The notes under the pieces: generated by a model
The model's database searches: none
Told to the model about the DNA's origin: nothing
Seen by the model: only the letters and a program-made list of their open reading frames with translations
Shown here: one piece after another, positions 17,839-26,489 of the stretch
How the letters are laid out: every line of letters begins with the position of its first letter
How positions within the stretch are numbered: position 1 is the first letter of the stretch
Translations under genes and position numbers: made by a program
DNA from: Streptomyces sp. NBC_01335
GTDB lineage: Bacteria; Actinomycetota; Actinomycetes; Streptomycetales; Streptomycetaceae
Length of the DNA: 64,000 nt
Assembly: GCF_035953295.1 (NCBI RefSeq)
Contig: NZ_CP108370.1
Span: forward strand, 5,361,001 to 5,425,000
Direction: 5' to 3'

Positions 17839-19305
17839 ATGAACGACCTCGTCCGCCAGCACACAGCCCTGAGCGACACCGATCTCGAATGGCTCCACCT
17901 GCTGGTCTCGGAGTGGCAGCTGCTCTCCGACCTGTCCTTCGCCGACCTCGTCCTCTGGGTCCCCACCCGGGACGGGACGCGGTACGTCTCCGTCGCGCAG
18001 ATGCGCCCCAACACCGGACCGACCTCCTACCAGGACGACATGGTCGGCCACCTGGTGCCGCGCGGCCGCCGTCCCCTGCTGGACGCCGCCCTCGACGAGG
18101 GCCGGATCGTGCGCGAGGGCGACCCGGAGTGGCGGGAGGAGGTGCCGGTACGGGTCGAGTCCATCCCGGTCCGCCGCGAAGGCCGGGTCCTCGGCGTGAT
18201 CGCGCGCAACACCAACCTGCTGACCGTGCGGACCCCTTCCCGGCTGGAACTCACCTATCTCCAGTCCGCCGCCGACCTCGCCCAGATGATCGCCACCGGG
18301 GCCTTCCCCTTCCCCGGTCAGCAGGTCGACATGGACGCCTCGCCGCGCGTCGGCGACGGCCTCATCCGGCTCGACGCCGACGGGATCGTCCAGTACGCCA
18401 GCCCCAACGGCCTCTCCGCCTACCACCGCCTCGGCCTCGCCTCCGACATCGTCGGCCTCCACCTCGGCCAGACCACCGCCGAACTCGCCCCGTCCAGGGG
18501 GCCGGTGGACGAAGCCCTGGCCAAGGTCGCGAGCGGTTACGCGCCCCGCGAGTTCGAGGTGGAGTGCACGAGCGGCGTCATCCAGTTCCGGGCGATCCCG
18601 CTCAAGCCCAAGGGCGTCCGGATCGGCTCGCTGGTGCTGCTCCGGGACGTCACGGAACTGCGCCGCCGCGAGCGCGAGTTGATAACCAAGGACGCGACCA
18701 TCCGGGAGATCCACCACCGGGTCAAGAACAACCTCCAGACGGTGGCCGCCCTGTTGCGCCTCCAGGCCCGCCGGATGGACTCCGTACGGGGGCGCGAGGC
18801 GCTCAACGAGGCGGTTCGGCGCGTCGGTTCGATCGCCATCGTCCATGAGACGCTGTCCCAGAATCTGGACGAGCGCGTCGAGTTCGACGAGATCGCCGAC
18901 CGGGTCATCTCGATGGTCGCCGAGATCTCGCCCGGCAAGGTCACCTGCCGGCGCACCGGGCGCTTCGGCATCCTCGACGCCGACGTGGCCACCCCGCTCT
19001 CGATGGTGCTGACCGAAGTCCTCCAGAACGCCCTGGAACACGCGTTCAGCGAGGGCGACAGTGGCACGGTCGAGGTCTCCGCGGTGCGGGGCGGCTCCTC
19101 CCAGGACAACCGCCTGCTCATCACCGTGCAGGACGACGGCTGCGGCCTCCCCGAGGGCTTCGACCCGAGGAAGGCCGGGAACCTCGGCCTCCAGATCGTC
19201 CGGACCCTGGTCGAGGGCGAGCTCGGCGGCACCTTCGACATGGTGCCCGCGCCGGAGCGCGGCACCCAGGTGCTGCTCGACCTCCCGGTCAGCGCGGACC
19301 GGTAG
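17839..19305 (+). CDS. pdtaS: PdtaS-type sensor histidine kinase
   Basis: 488 aa from ATG 17839; an in-frame GTG nine bases earlier is possible and the ribosome site is weak. Residues ~5-150 are the H_kinase_N sensor domain (WQLLSDLSFADLVLWV, RPNTGP), then a PAS domain (GLIRLDADGIVQYASPNGLSAYHR), then HisKA_2 with EIHHRVKNNLQTVAALLRLQ (His292/293), then an HATPase domain (N box LQNALEHAF). No transmembrane helix, so it is a soluble sensor. Architecture and sequence match mycobacterial PdtaS, whose partner PdtaR is an ANTAR RNA-binding regulator encoded elsewhere. As in M. tuberculosis (Rv3220c/Rv3219) it is convergent with a WhiB1/WblE gene. Confidence 0.9.
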   Translation: MNDLVRQHTALSDTDLEWLHLLVSEWQLLSDLSFADLVLWVPTRDGTRYVSVAQMRPNTGPTSYQDDMVGHLVPRGRRPLLDAALDEGRIVREGDPEWREEVPVRVESIPVRREGRVLGVIARNTNLLTVRTPSRLELTYLQSAADLAQMIATGAFPFPGQQVDMDASPRVGDGLIRLDADGIVQYASPNGLSAYHRLGLASDIVGLHLGQTTAELAPSRGPVDEALAKVASGYAPREFEVECTSGVIQFRAIPLKPKGVRIGSLVLLRDVTELRRRERELITKDATIREIHHRVKNNLQTVAALLRLQARRMDSVRGREALNEAVRRVGSIAIVHETLSQNLDERVEFDEIADRVISMVAEISPGKVTCRRTGRFGILDADVATPLSMVLTEVLQNALEHAFSEGDSGTVEVSAVRGGSSQDNRLLITVQDDGCGLPEGFDPRKAGNLGLQIVRTLVEGELGGTFDMVPAPERGTQVLLDLPVSADR

Positions 19306-19403
19306 AGCTCCCGCCGGCAGGACTCACGCCGGCAGGACTCACGCCGGGAACGCCCGTCGGCGGGAGCCCCCCGGCCCCGACGGCGGTGGGTTCCCCCGGA
19401 ACA

Positions 19404-19443
19404 CCGGAAGGCCCGGACCGTGGTGACGGTCCGGGCCTTCCGG
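19404..19443. terminator. Strong bidirectional terminator
   Basis: Perfect 18-bp stem (19404-19421 with 19426-19443) and a 4-nt loop, between convergent pdtaS and wblE. Just before it, a 15-bp unit (GCCGGCAGGACTCAC) is directly repeated within 19311-19345. Confidence 0.85.
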
Positions 19444-19556
19444 TTCAAGCACGTTCTTCTGCGCTTCGGGGTACTGCGCGCTGCGACTCGAAGGCGGGGC
19501 TGTGCGTACGCTGCGTACGCGCCGCCGGGCTGAGGCTTTGTCGCGGGGGCGTCGAA

Positions 19557-19814
19557 TCAGGCGCTGGCGTTGCGCGCCCGGTTGCGAGCGGCACGGCGCT
19601 TCATGGCGCGGCGCTCGTCCTCGCTGAGGCCACCCCAGACGCCGGAGTCCTGGCCGGACTCGAGCGCCCACTGCAGGCACTGCTCCATGACGGGGCAGCG
19701 ACGGCAGACGGCCTTGGCTTCCTCGATCTGCAGCAGCGCAGGACCGGTGTTGCCGATGGGGAAGAACAGCTCGGGGTCTTCCTCACGACAAACGGCGTTG
19801 TGACGCCAGTCCAT
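19557..19814 (-). CDS. wblE: WhiB-like iron-sulfur regulator WblE (WhiB1 orthologue)
   Basis: 85 aa from ATG 19814 with AAGGAGAGG upstream. Four cysteines at 9, 37, 40 and 46 (C-x27-C-x2-C-x5-C) ligate a [4Fe-4S] cluster. The turn GVWGG and the basic tail RRAMKRRAARNRARNASA follow, as in WhiB family DNA/sigma-factor-binding proteins. WblE/WhiB1 is generally essential in actinobacteria and its cluster reacts with NO. The nearby PdtaS-type kinase is a conserved neighbour. Confidence 0.96.
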   Translation of the reverse strand: MDWRHNAVCREEDPELFFPIGNTGPALLQIEEAKAVCRRCPVMEQCLQWALESGQDSGVWGGLSEDERRAMKRRAARNRARNASA

Positions 19815-20133
19815 GGCTGCTACCTCTCCTTGGTATTACATGCTTGTTGCTTGTGAATGTGAACGCTTTCACGAATCCCCCCGCAGGTGAAGGGCCTACG
19901 CCCAGACGAACTGGTCGTGGTCTGCACAGTGGGGAGGGGTTCTGGCTCTCAGTGGAGGCCGATGCTGCGGGCCGTCCCGATCGCCATGTAGAGATTCGCA
20001 AACCTCGGCGACGGATACAACCCCTTCTGGAAAGTTTTTTTTGATTCCTCGGTGTCGGCTCCGTCACAGCCGTACTTCTAAGGGGTGGGAACCAGCCCAA
20101 ACGTTCGAGTTAAAGGACTTTGGGCCCTTCCGC
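19815..20133. other. wblE promoter region, no gene seen
   Basis: 319 bp between wblE and the lipid kinase gene, which lie on the same strand. It contains a run of eight T at 20034-20041 and AT-richer sequence suited to the wblE promoter. The open frames there have no coding character. Confidence 0.5.
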
Positions 20134-21099
20134 TCACACAATCACACGCAGTGCACGGCGTACGCCTGTGAACGTCACGCTCGTGCGCAGCCCCAGGTGG
20201 TCGCCGTCCATCTGGAAGGGGAGCGGGACCTTTGAATGCAAGGTGAAGTCCGTGAGGTCATGCCGTGAAACCACGTGCTTGCCGCGCGGACCCTTGTCGG
20301 GGCTGGAGGTGAGCAGCTGGGTGCCGTAGCGGGCCACCTGCGTGGTGGAGAGCCGCTTCAGGCCGAGGATGTCCAGGCCGGTGTCGAAGGACGCCTTCGG
20401 AGAGGCGTACATCGGGCGATTGCCCAGGTAGGTCCAGGGGGCGGTGTTGCAGATTATCGACAGCGCGAGCTCGTGCACCGGCTCCTGGCCGGGCTCCTCC
20501 AGCGTGATCACGCCCTGGCGGCGGTGCGGCTCGTCGATGAACTGCCGGAGCACCTGGCGCACGTACAGCGCGTGGGTCGAACGCTTGCCGCCCTCGCGCT
20601 TCTGTTCGACCCGGCCGATCACGCCGGCGTCGAAGCCGAGACCCGCGCAGAAGGTGAACCAACGTTCGGGTACCGCCTCGTCGGCGGAGCCCGGCGTACC
20701 GAACGCACGTCCCAGCCCCACCGTGCGCGAACTGTCCTCGGCCAGCGCCTGGAGGATCGCGCCGGTCGCCTCCACCGGGTCGTTGGGCAGTCCGAGCGCC
20801 CGCGCGAAGACGTTGGTCGAGCCGCCGGGGACCACCGCGAGACTCGGCAGCCCGTCGTCGGGCCCCTGGTCCAGCAGTCCGTTGACGACCTCGTTCACCG
20901 TGCCGTCGCCGCCGAGCGCGACCACCAGGTCGAAGGAGCCGGAGTCCGCGGCCCGGCGCCCCAGGTCCCGGGCGTGACCCCGGTACTCCGTGGTCACGGC
21001 CTCGATCTTCATCTCGCTCGCCAGTGCGTGGATGAGCACGTCGCGCGTCCGCGCACTGGTGGTGGTGGCGGCGGGGTTGACCACGAGGAGAGCGCGCAT
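20134..21099 (-). CDS. Diacylglycerol kinase-family lipid kinase
   Basis: 321 aa. The nucleotide-binding motif VVALGGDGTVNEVVNGLL is followed by VVPGGSTNVFARALGLP (YegS/BmrU/DagK type). The C-terminal half carries the lid domain ending in FQMDGDHLGLRTSV, typical of the family. It phosphorylates a lipid such as diacylglycerol at the membrane; substrate not determined. Starts MRALLVVNPAATTTSART. Confidence 0.93.
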   Translation of the reverse strand: MRALLVVNPAATTTSARTRDVLIHALASEMKIEAVTTEYRGHARDLGRRAADSGSFDLVVALGGDGTVNEVVNGLLDQGPDDGLPSLAVVPGGSTNVFARALGLPNDPVEATGAILQALAEDSSRTVGLGRAFGTPGSADEAVPERWFTFCAGLGFDAGVIGRVEQKREGGKRSTHALYVRQVLRQFIDEPHRRQGVITLEEPGQEPVHELALSIICNTAPWTYLGNRPMYASPKASFDTGLDILGLKRLSTTQVARYGTQLLTSSPDKGPRGKHVVSRHDLTDFTLHSKVPLPFQMDGDHLGLRTSVTFTGVRRALRVIV

Positions 21100-21268
21100 G
21101 TCTGCCAGCCTACCTACCGGACGGTACCGGGCAGCAGTCCCTCCCCAACGCCTTCACCCAGCGTGACCGTCCGTGTTCCGGTCACCCGGCGTGACCGGCC
21201 GTGCCGGGGGAGCGGCGCACCGGCCCCCGGCTTCGCTTTCCGGGCGCGAGGATGCCAACCTGGCTGGC

Positions 21269-21742
21269 GTGAGTACTCAAGCGAACACGCCCTCCCCGTC
21301 CCCCGCGCCCGCGGCCGCGCCCGGGAAGCGGACCGGGAAGCCGGGGCGCATCGAGGCCCTCGCCGCGCTCACCGCCCTCGAAGGGGCGGCCCTCGTCGCC
21401 GGCGGTCTCTCCATGCTGGTGATGGGGCTGCTCGGACGGCCGGAGAGCCCCACGCAGGCGGTGACAGGCGGAGCCACCCTCATCGCGCTCGGCCTCATCC
21501 CGCTCGCCGGTGCCCGCGGACTGCTGCTGCGCCGCAGCTGGGGCCGGGGCCCCACGCTCATCACGCAGATCATGGGCGTGCCCGTCGCCTACACGCTGCT
21601 CAAGTCCCACGGCGCGCTGATCCCCACCGGGATCGTGCTCGCCGCCGTCGTGATCACCGCGCTGGTCCTGGTCTTCAACCCGGCGACCACCCGGGAGCTG
21701 GGCATCACCCGGGGGCCGCGCCCGGCCTCCGACGACCGGTAG
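21269..21742 (+). CDS. Integral membrane protein, unknown function
   Basis: 157 aa from GTG 21269 (VSTQANTPSPSPAPAA). The 96-bp upstream extension looks non-coding. A Pro/Ala/Lys-rich cytoplasmic N-terminus precedes four hydrophobic helices (EGAALVAGGLSMLVMGLL, AVTGGATLIALGLIPLAGA, ITQIMGVPVAYTLL, GIVLAAVVITALVLVF). This 'integral membrane protein' type is widespread in streptomycetes; no role known to me. No good ribosome site. Confidence 0.75.
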   Translation: MSTQANTPSPSPAPAAAPGKRTGKPGRIEALAALTALEGAALVAGGLSMLVMGLLGRPESPTQAVTGGATLIALGLIPLAGARGLLLRRSWGRGPTLITQIMGVPVAYTLLKSHGALIPTGIVLAAVVITALVLVFNPATTRELGITRGPRPASDDR

Positions 21743-21751
21743 CGGGCGACC

Positions 21752-21812
21752 GACGGCATGACGGAGGGCCCCGGAGGCCGCAGCGGTCTCCGGGGCCCTC
21801 CGTCATGCCGTC
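21752..21812. terminator. Long bidirectional terminator overlapping the sigH stop
   Basis: Perfect 24-bp stem (21752-21775 with 21789-21812) and a 13-nt loop. The right arm runs two bases into the stop codon of sigH. Serves both the membrane-protein gene and sigH. Confidence 0.85.
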
Positions 21813-22767
21813 ACTCCTCCACGAGCAGCCGCTCCCGCAGCTGGGCCAGGGTGCGGGCCAGCAGCCGGGAGACGTGCATCTGGGAGATGCCGACCTCCTG
21901 CGCGATCTGCGACTGGGTCATGTTGCCGAAGAACCGCAGCAGCAGGATCCGCTTCTCGCGCGGCGGCAGCCCCTCCAGCAGCGGCTTCAGGGACTCGCGG
22001 TACTCGACGCCCTCCAGCGCCTCGTCCTCCGAGCCCAGCGTGTCCGCGACGGCCGGCGACTCGTCGTCCGTGTCCGGCACGTCCAGCGAGAGGGTGCTGT
22101 AGGCGTTGGCCGATTCCAGCCCCTCCAGCACCTCCTCCTCGGAGATGCCGAGCCGCTCCGCCAGCTCGTGCACGGTCGGCGAGCGGCCGTGCTGCTGGGA
22201 GAGCTCCGCGGTCGCCGTGGTCAGCGAGAGCCGCAGCTCCTGGAGGCGGCGCGGCACCCGCACCGCCCAGCCCTTGTCCCGGAAATGGCGCTTGATCTCG
22301 CCGACGACGGTCGGCGTCGCGTACGTGGAGAACTCCACGCCCCGGTCCGGATCGAACCGGTCCACCGACTTGATCAGGCCGATCGTGGCGACCTGCGTGA
22401 GGTCGTCCAGCGGCTCGCCCCGGTTACGGAACCGGCGCGCCAGATGCTCCACCAGCGGCAGATGCATCCGGACCAGCCGGTTGCGCAGTTCGGCCTTCTC
22501 CGGCGAACCGTCCGGCAGTTCCCGGAGGACGACGAAGAGCGCCCGCGCACCGCTGCGGTCGTTGGGATCGTGATGCCCGTGCTCGCTCATCTGGCCCGCC
22601 CGCTCCGCCTGCTCCGCCGCGACCGTGACAATCCTGGGCTCGCCCGCACCGCCCGCCCCGTCCACCGGGTGCGGCCGGGCCTGTTGCTCGGGGACGGCAT
22701 TGGGGTGCGCCGCCCCTGGTCGGATCGAATCGTCCCGCACAGCACCGTCCCCGTTCCCGTCGCTCAC
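21811..22767 (-). CDS. sigH: SigB/SigF-family stress sigma factor SigH
   Basis: 318 aa from the GTG at 22767 that overlaps the prsH stop (GTGA). A shorter product from the internal ATG at 22590 (MSEHGHHDP) would be 259 aa and holds all sigma regions: region 2 (RLVRMHLPLVEHLARRF, DDLTQVATIGLIKSVDRFDP, FSTYATPTVVGEIKRHFRD), region 3 and region 4 (LPPREKRILLLRFFGNMTQSQIAQEVGISQMHVSRLL). In S. coelicolor SigH is made in several lengths and controls stress and septation. The frame also stays open upstream through prsH to 23319 (see findings). Controlled post-translationally by PrsH. Confidence 0.93.
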   Translation of the reverse strand: MSDGNGDGAVRDDSIRPGAAHPNAVPEQQARPHPVDGAGGAGEPRIVTVAAEQAERAGQMSEHGHHDPNDRSGARALFVVLRELPDGSPEKAELRNRLVRMHLPLVEHLARRFRNRGEPLDDLTQVATIGLIKSVDRFDPDRGVEFSTYATPTVVGEIKRHFRDKGWAVRVPRRLQELRLSLTTATAELSQQHGRSPTVHELAERLGISEEEVLEGLESANAYSTLSLDVPDTDDESPAVADTLGSEDEALEGVEYRESLKPLLEGLPPREKRILLLRFFGNMTQSQIAQEVGISQMHVSRLLARTLAQLRERLLVEE

Positions 22768-23177
22768 GCCGGCCCGGGTCCCGCGCCGCGTTGTTTGTGG
22801 AGGCTGATGCTGACCGTCCGGTCGTCGGCGACCGTGGACTCGACCTTGCCGGCCAGCGCGGCGAGCACCGTCCACGCGAAGGTGTCGCGCTCCGGTGCCC
22901 GGCCGTCCGTGGTCGGGGCCGACACGGTCACTTCGAGGGAGTCGTCCACCAGCCGGAACACGCAGCTGAGGACGGATCCCGGCACGGCCTGCTGGAGCAG
23001 GATCGCGCAGGCCTCGTCGACCGCGATGCGGAGGTCCTCGATCTCGTCGAGAGTGAAGTCCAAGCGCGCCGCGAGGCCGGCCGTGGCCGTACGCAGCACC
23101 GACAGGTAGGCACCCGCAGCGGGCAGCCGGACCTCCACGAAGTCCTGGTTCCCGGGTTCGCCTGCGATCTGGGACAC
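22764..23177 (-). CDS. prsH: Anti-sigma factor PrsH/UshX (HATPase, SpoIIAB/RsbW type)
   Basis: 137 aa from GTG 23177, which has GGAGG five bases upstream; a TTG at 23189 is less likely. A single GHKL ATPase domain: IEDLRIAVDEACAILLQQ is the N-box helix, and DTFAWTVLAALAGKVES lies in the region of the later boxes. It sequesters SigH and is the partner switch kinase. Translation is coupled to sigH by the GTGA overlap. Confidence 0.9.
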   Translation of the reverse strand: MSQIAGEPGNQDFVEVRLPAAGAYLSVLRTATAGLAARLDFTLDEIEDLRIAVDEACAILLQQAVPGSVLSCVFRLVDDSLEVTVSAPTTDGRAPERDTFAWTVLAALAGKVESTVADDRTVSISLHKQRGAGPGPA

Positions 23178-23455
23178 CCTCACCTCCAAGGTGGCACAAA
23201 CTCGTTCGAGGTTCCGGATCAGGTCCGGAACCGTTCGGTCGGTCGTCGGTTCTCGGTCGGGGCGACGCTATCGCGATCCATGATGCCGTGTCGCCGCGAG
23301 CCCAACCGGTGGGGGTCACACATGGTAGGCACGGAGGTGCTGACAGTCGCTACTGCTGCGACCGGCTTTGTCCGCCCGTGACGTGGAGGGACCTCGCCGG
23401 CGCGGGCAGCGGAGTCCGGCGTCGCCCAATTCCGAAGAACGGGCGCCGGTTTGAC

Positions 23456-23481
23456 GTACCCAGACGTCAGACGATCGAACC
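23456..23481 (-). promoter_or_regulatory. Putative SigB/SigH-type promoter
   Basis: On the minus strand GGTTC (23481-23477), a 15-bp spacer and GGGTAC (23461-23456) match the SigB-family consensus GnnT-N14-16-GGGTAC. It points toward prsH-sigH, about 280 bp upstream of prsH, and overlaps the last codons of the zinc-finger gene. Autoregulation by SigH is therefore plausible. Confidence 0.6.
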
Positions 23482-23727
23482 GTCCTCGTAGCACCAGCGC
23501 CAGCTCTCGCCCGGCTCGAAGCTCCGCACCACGGGGTGGCCGCTCTCCCGGGCGTGTCCCGTTCCGTGCCTGAGCGGCGACGAATCGCAGCAGCCGACGT
23601 GCCCGCAGGTCAGGCAGAGTCGCAGTTGCACCGGGTGCGTTCCGGCGTCCCTGCACTCCACGCAGGTGTCACTGAGCGGGGTCGGTTCGGGGTGGGGCAG
23701 TTCGGATACGTGCGGGCACTCACTCAT
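23467..23727 (-). CDS. UBP-type zinc-finger protein
   Basis: 86 aa from ATG 23727 (MSECPHVSEL). Metal ligands in CVECRDAG, LRLCLTCGHVGCCDSS and HGTGHARESGHPVVRSF match the ZnF_UBP fold; the end, EPGESWRWCYEDGSIV, also fits. Bacterial stand-alone members are of unknown role. Divergent from the antiporter gene. Confidence 0.88.
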   Translation of the reverse strand: MSECPHVSELPHPEPTPLSDTCVECRDAGTHPVQLRLCLTCGHVGCCDSSPLRHGTGHARESGHPVVRSFEPGESWRWCYEDGSIV

Positions 23728-23762
23728 GATGGCCAGGTTACGACGGATGTGAGGACCGACCG

Positions 23763-25364
23763 ATGGACGCATTGCCCCTGGTCGCACTGGTCGCGGCCAG
23801 TGCGGCGGTAGCCGGAGCCGCGCGGCGCACCCCGGTGCCCGCCCCGCTGCTGCTGGTAGCCGTGGGACTACTGGCCGCCTACCTGCCGGGGGTGCCCCCG
23901 TACACGCTCGACGCGCACATCGTGCTGCCGCTGCTGCTGCCGCCCCTGCTGTACACCGCCGCCGTGGACAGCTCCTACCTGGACCTGCGGGCCAACGCCC
24001 GGCCCGTCGCGCTGCTGTCGGTCGGGTACGTGCTGTTCGCCACGCTCGCGGTCGGCTGGCTCGCCTATCTTCTGGTGCCGGACCTGCCGTTGCCCGCCGC
24101 CCTGGTGCTCGGCGCGGTCATCGCCCCGCCCGACGCCGTGACCGCCGCCGCCATCGCGCGCCGGGTCGGCCTGCCCGCCCGGGTCACCACCATCCTCCAG
24201 GGCGAGTCCCTGGTGAACGACGCCACCGCGATCACCGCCTACAAGGTGGCCCTGGCCGCCGCCGTGGGCGCCGGGATGAGCTGGGGCGAAGGGGTACGGG
24301 AGTTCCTGCTCGCCTCGGTGGGCGGCATCCTCGTCGGCCTGCTGCTGATGGTCCCGCTGCACTGGCTGCGCACCCACCTCAAGGAGGCGCTGCTGCAGAA
24401 CACCCTCTCCCTGCTGATCCCCTTCGTCGCCTACGCGGCGGCCGAGCGGGTGCACGCCTCCGGAGTGCTCGCCGTGGTCGTCGTCGCCCTCTACCTCGGA
24501 CACCGGTCCTGGCAGGTCGACTTCGCCACCCGGCTCCAGGAGGCCGCCGTCTGGAAGATGGTCGCGTTCGTACTGGAATCGGCCGTCTTCGCCCTCATCG
24601 GGCTCCAGATGCCCTTCGTGCTGCGGGGCCTGGGCACCTACGCCGTGTGGGACGCCGTGCGGTACGCCGTCGCGGTCTTCGTCGCCGTCGTCGTCGTCCG
24701 CTTCCTCTGGGTCTACCCCTCCACCTACCTGCCCCGCCGGCTCTCCTCCCGCATCAGGGAACGCGAGCCGGAGACCAACTGGACCTCGCCGCTGATCGTC
24801 GGCTGGGCCGGGATGCGCGGGGTCGTCTCCCTCGCCATCGCCTTCTCCATCCCAACCTTCACCGAGGACGGCGAGCACTTCCCCGCCCGCAACCTGGTGC
24901 TCTTCCTGACCTTCACCACCGTCATCGGCACCCTGGTCATCCAGGGGCTCTCCCTGCCGCTGCTGGTCCGCCTGCTGAAGCTGCCCGGCCCCGACCCGCA
25001 CGCCCAGACGCTCGCCGAGGCGCAGGCCCAGAGCGAGGCCTCCACGGCGGCCGAACAACGGCTGGACGACCTCCTCGCGGACGAGCGCAACAGCCTCCCC
25101 GGCCCCCTCGCCGACCGGCTGCGCACGGTCATGGAACGCCGCCGCAACGCCGTCTGGGAGCGTCTCGGTGCCGCCAACCCGCTCACCGGCGAGTCCGCCG
25201 ACGACACCTACCGCCGGCTCTCCCGCGACATGATCGAGGCCGAGCGCGAGGTCTTCGTACGCCTCCGCGACGACCGCCGCATCGACGACGAGATGCTCCG
25301 CACCCTGCTGCGCCGCCTCGACCTCGAAGAGGCCGCCGCCTACCGGGAGTCGGACGCCGACTGA
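23763..25364 (+). CDS. Na+/H+ antiporter, CPA1 family
   Basis: 533 aa with about 12 transmembrane helices (residues 1-410) and a soluble, helical C-terminal tail. CPA1 markers: APPDAVTAAAIARRVGLP, ILQGESLVNDATAITAYKVAL and GWAGMRGVVSLAIAFSIP. Exchanges monovalent cations for protons at the cell membrane. Starts 35 bp after the divergent zinc-finger gene start; GAGGAC serves as ribosome site. Confidence 0.93.
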   Translation: MDALPLVALVAASAAVAGAARRTPVPAPLLLVAVGLLAAYLPGVPPYTLDAHIVLPLLLPPLLYTAAVDSSYLDLRANARPVALLSVGYVLFATLAVGWLAYLLVPDLPLPAALVLGAVIAPPDAVTAAAIARRVGLPARVTTILQGESLVNDATAITAYKVALAAAVGAGMSWGEGVREFLLASVGGILVGLLLMVPLHWLRTHLKEALLQNTLSLLIPFVAYAAAERVHASGVLAVVVVALYLGHRSWQVDFATRLQEAAVWKMVAFVLESAVFALIGLQMPFVLRGLGTYAVWDAVRYAVAVFVAVVVVRFLWVYPSTYLPRRLSSRIREREPETNWTSPLIVGWAGMRGVVSLAIAFSIPTFTEDGEHFPARNLVLFLTFTTVIGTLVIQGLSLPLLVRLLKLPGPDPHAQTLAEAQAQSEASTAAEQRLDDLLADERNSLPGPLADRLRTVMERRRNAVWERLGAANPLTGESADDTYRRLSRDMIEAEREVFVRLRDDRRIDDEMLRTLLRRLDLEEAAAYRESDAD

Positions 25365-25391
25365 ATCCCGTCGGCTGAATCCCGGTGGGCG

Positions 25392-26441
25392 CTATGCCCC
25401 GGGCTCCGGCTCCCGTTCCGGCACCGGCACCGGCTCGGGCTCCGGTTCGGGCTCCGGGCGTCCGGTGATCACCGCGGTCACCCGGGCGCCCGGGGTGTAC
25501 GCGCCCTCCGCGGCCAGCCGGACCAGCGCGTACAGCAGCTTCGCCACGTAGATCCGCTCGACCGGCAGCCCGTGCCGGTACTCGAAGTCGTCGGCGAAGG
25601 CGTGGAGTTCCGGGGTCGTACGGGCGTAGCCGCCGAAGGTGAAGCGGTCCTCCACCGACCACCGCCCGGCCGGGCCGTCGAACGCCTCGCGCTGGAGGCC
25701 CCGCACCGCGTCGGTGAGGAAGCCGCCGCGCAGCACCGCGACGCCGAGGGCCCGTTGGCCGGGGTCCAGGCCGGCCGCCAAGCCCGCCAGGGTGCCGCCG
25801 GTGCCGCAGGCCACGGCCGCGACCTCGGTACGCCCCCGCAGCTCGCGTCCGAGCTCCGTACAGCCCTGTGCGGCCCGGGCGTTGCTGCCGCCCTCCGGAA
25901 TGACCCGCGCGTCCCCGAAGCGGTCCAGCAGCGCGGCCAGCACCCGGGGATCGTCCTTCGCGCGGTACGTCCCCCGGTCCACGAAGTGCAGCCGCATCCC
26001 GTCCGCCGCGCACCGGGCGAGCGAGGGGTTCAGCGGGCGGCCGGCGAGTTCGTCGCCGCGTACGACCCCGACGGTGGCGAAGCCCAGCAGCCGCCCGGCG
26101 GCGGCGGTCGCCCGCAGATGGTTCGAGTACGCCCCGCCGAAGGTCAGCACCGGGCGCCCGTCGCCGTCCGCGAGGTTGGGGGCCAGCTTGCGCCACTTGT
26201 TGCCCGGCAGGTCCGGGTGGATCAGGTCGTCCCGCTTGAGCAGCAGCGTCACCCCTTGCCGGGCGAACCGCTCGTCGTCCACCTCCACCAGCGGGGAGGG
26301 CAGCCGGGGGCGGAGTACGGACGCGGGGTCCGGGGCGGAGGTGCCGCGGACGGCGTGGACGGGCGGGGAGGCGGAATCGGGGGCGGCGGAATCGGGGGCG
26401 GCGGGGCCGGGGCTGGGGGAGGCGGGGTCGGTCGGGCTCAC
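25392..26441 (-). CDS. PLP-dependent ACC deaminase / D-cysteine desulfhydrase family enzyme
   Basis: 349 aa from GTG 26441. Fold-type II PLP enzyme: LPGNKWRKL holds the cofactor lysine, LTFGGAYSNHLRATA binds the substrate carboxylate, and VACGTGGTLAGLAAGL binds the phosphate. The first ~35 residues are low-complexity (PAAPDSAAPDSASPP) and the true start may be an internal GTG near VHAVRG. The C-terminus is a Pro-Glu repeat tail. The substrate (ACC, D-cysteine or another amino acid) cannot be told from sequence alone. Confidence 0.82.
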   Translation of the reverse strand: MSPTDPASPSPGPAAPDSAAPDSASPPVHAVRGTSAPDPASVLRPRLPSPLVEVDDERFARQGVTLLLKRDDLIHPDLPGNKWRKLAPNLADGDGRPVLTFGGAYSNHLRATAAAGRLLGFATVGVVRGDELAGRPLNPSLARCAADGMRLHFVDRGTYRAKDDPRVLAALLDRFGDARVIPEGGSNARAAQGCTELGRELRGRTEVAAVACGTGGTLAGLAAGLDPGQRALGVAVLRGGFLTDAVRGLQREAFDGPAGRWSVEDRFTFGGYARTTPELHAFADDFEYRHGLPVERIYVAKLLYALVRLAAEGAYTPGARVTAVITGRPEPEPEPEPVPVPEREPEPGA

Positions 26442-26489
26442 CCCTCCAGTGTCGCCGCCGCTCCCGCCGCGCGGTCGGGCGGCGCCCGG

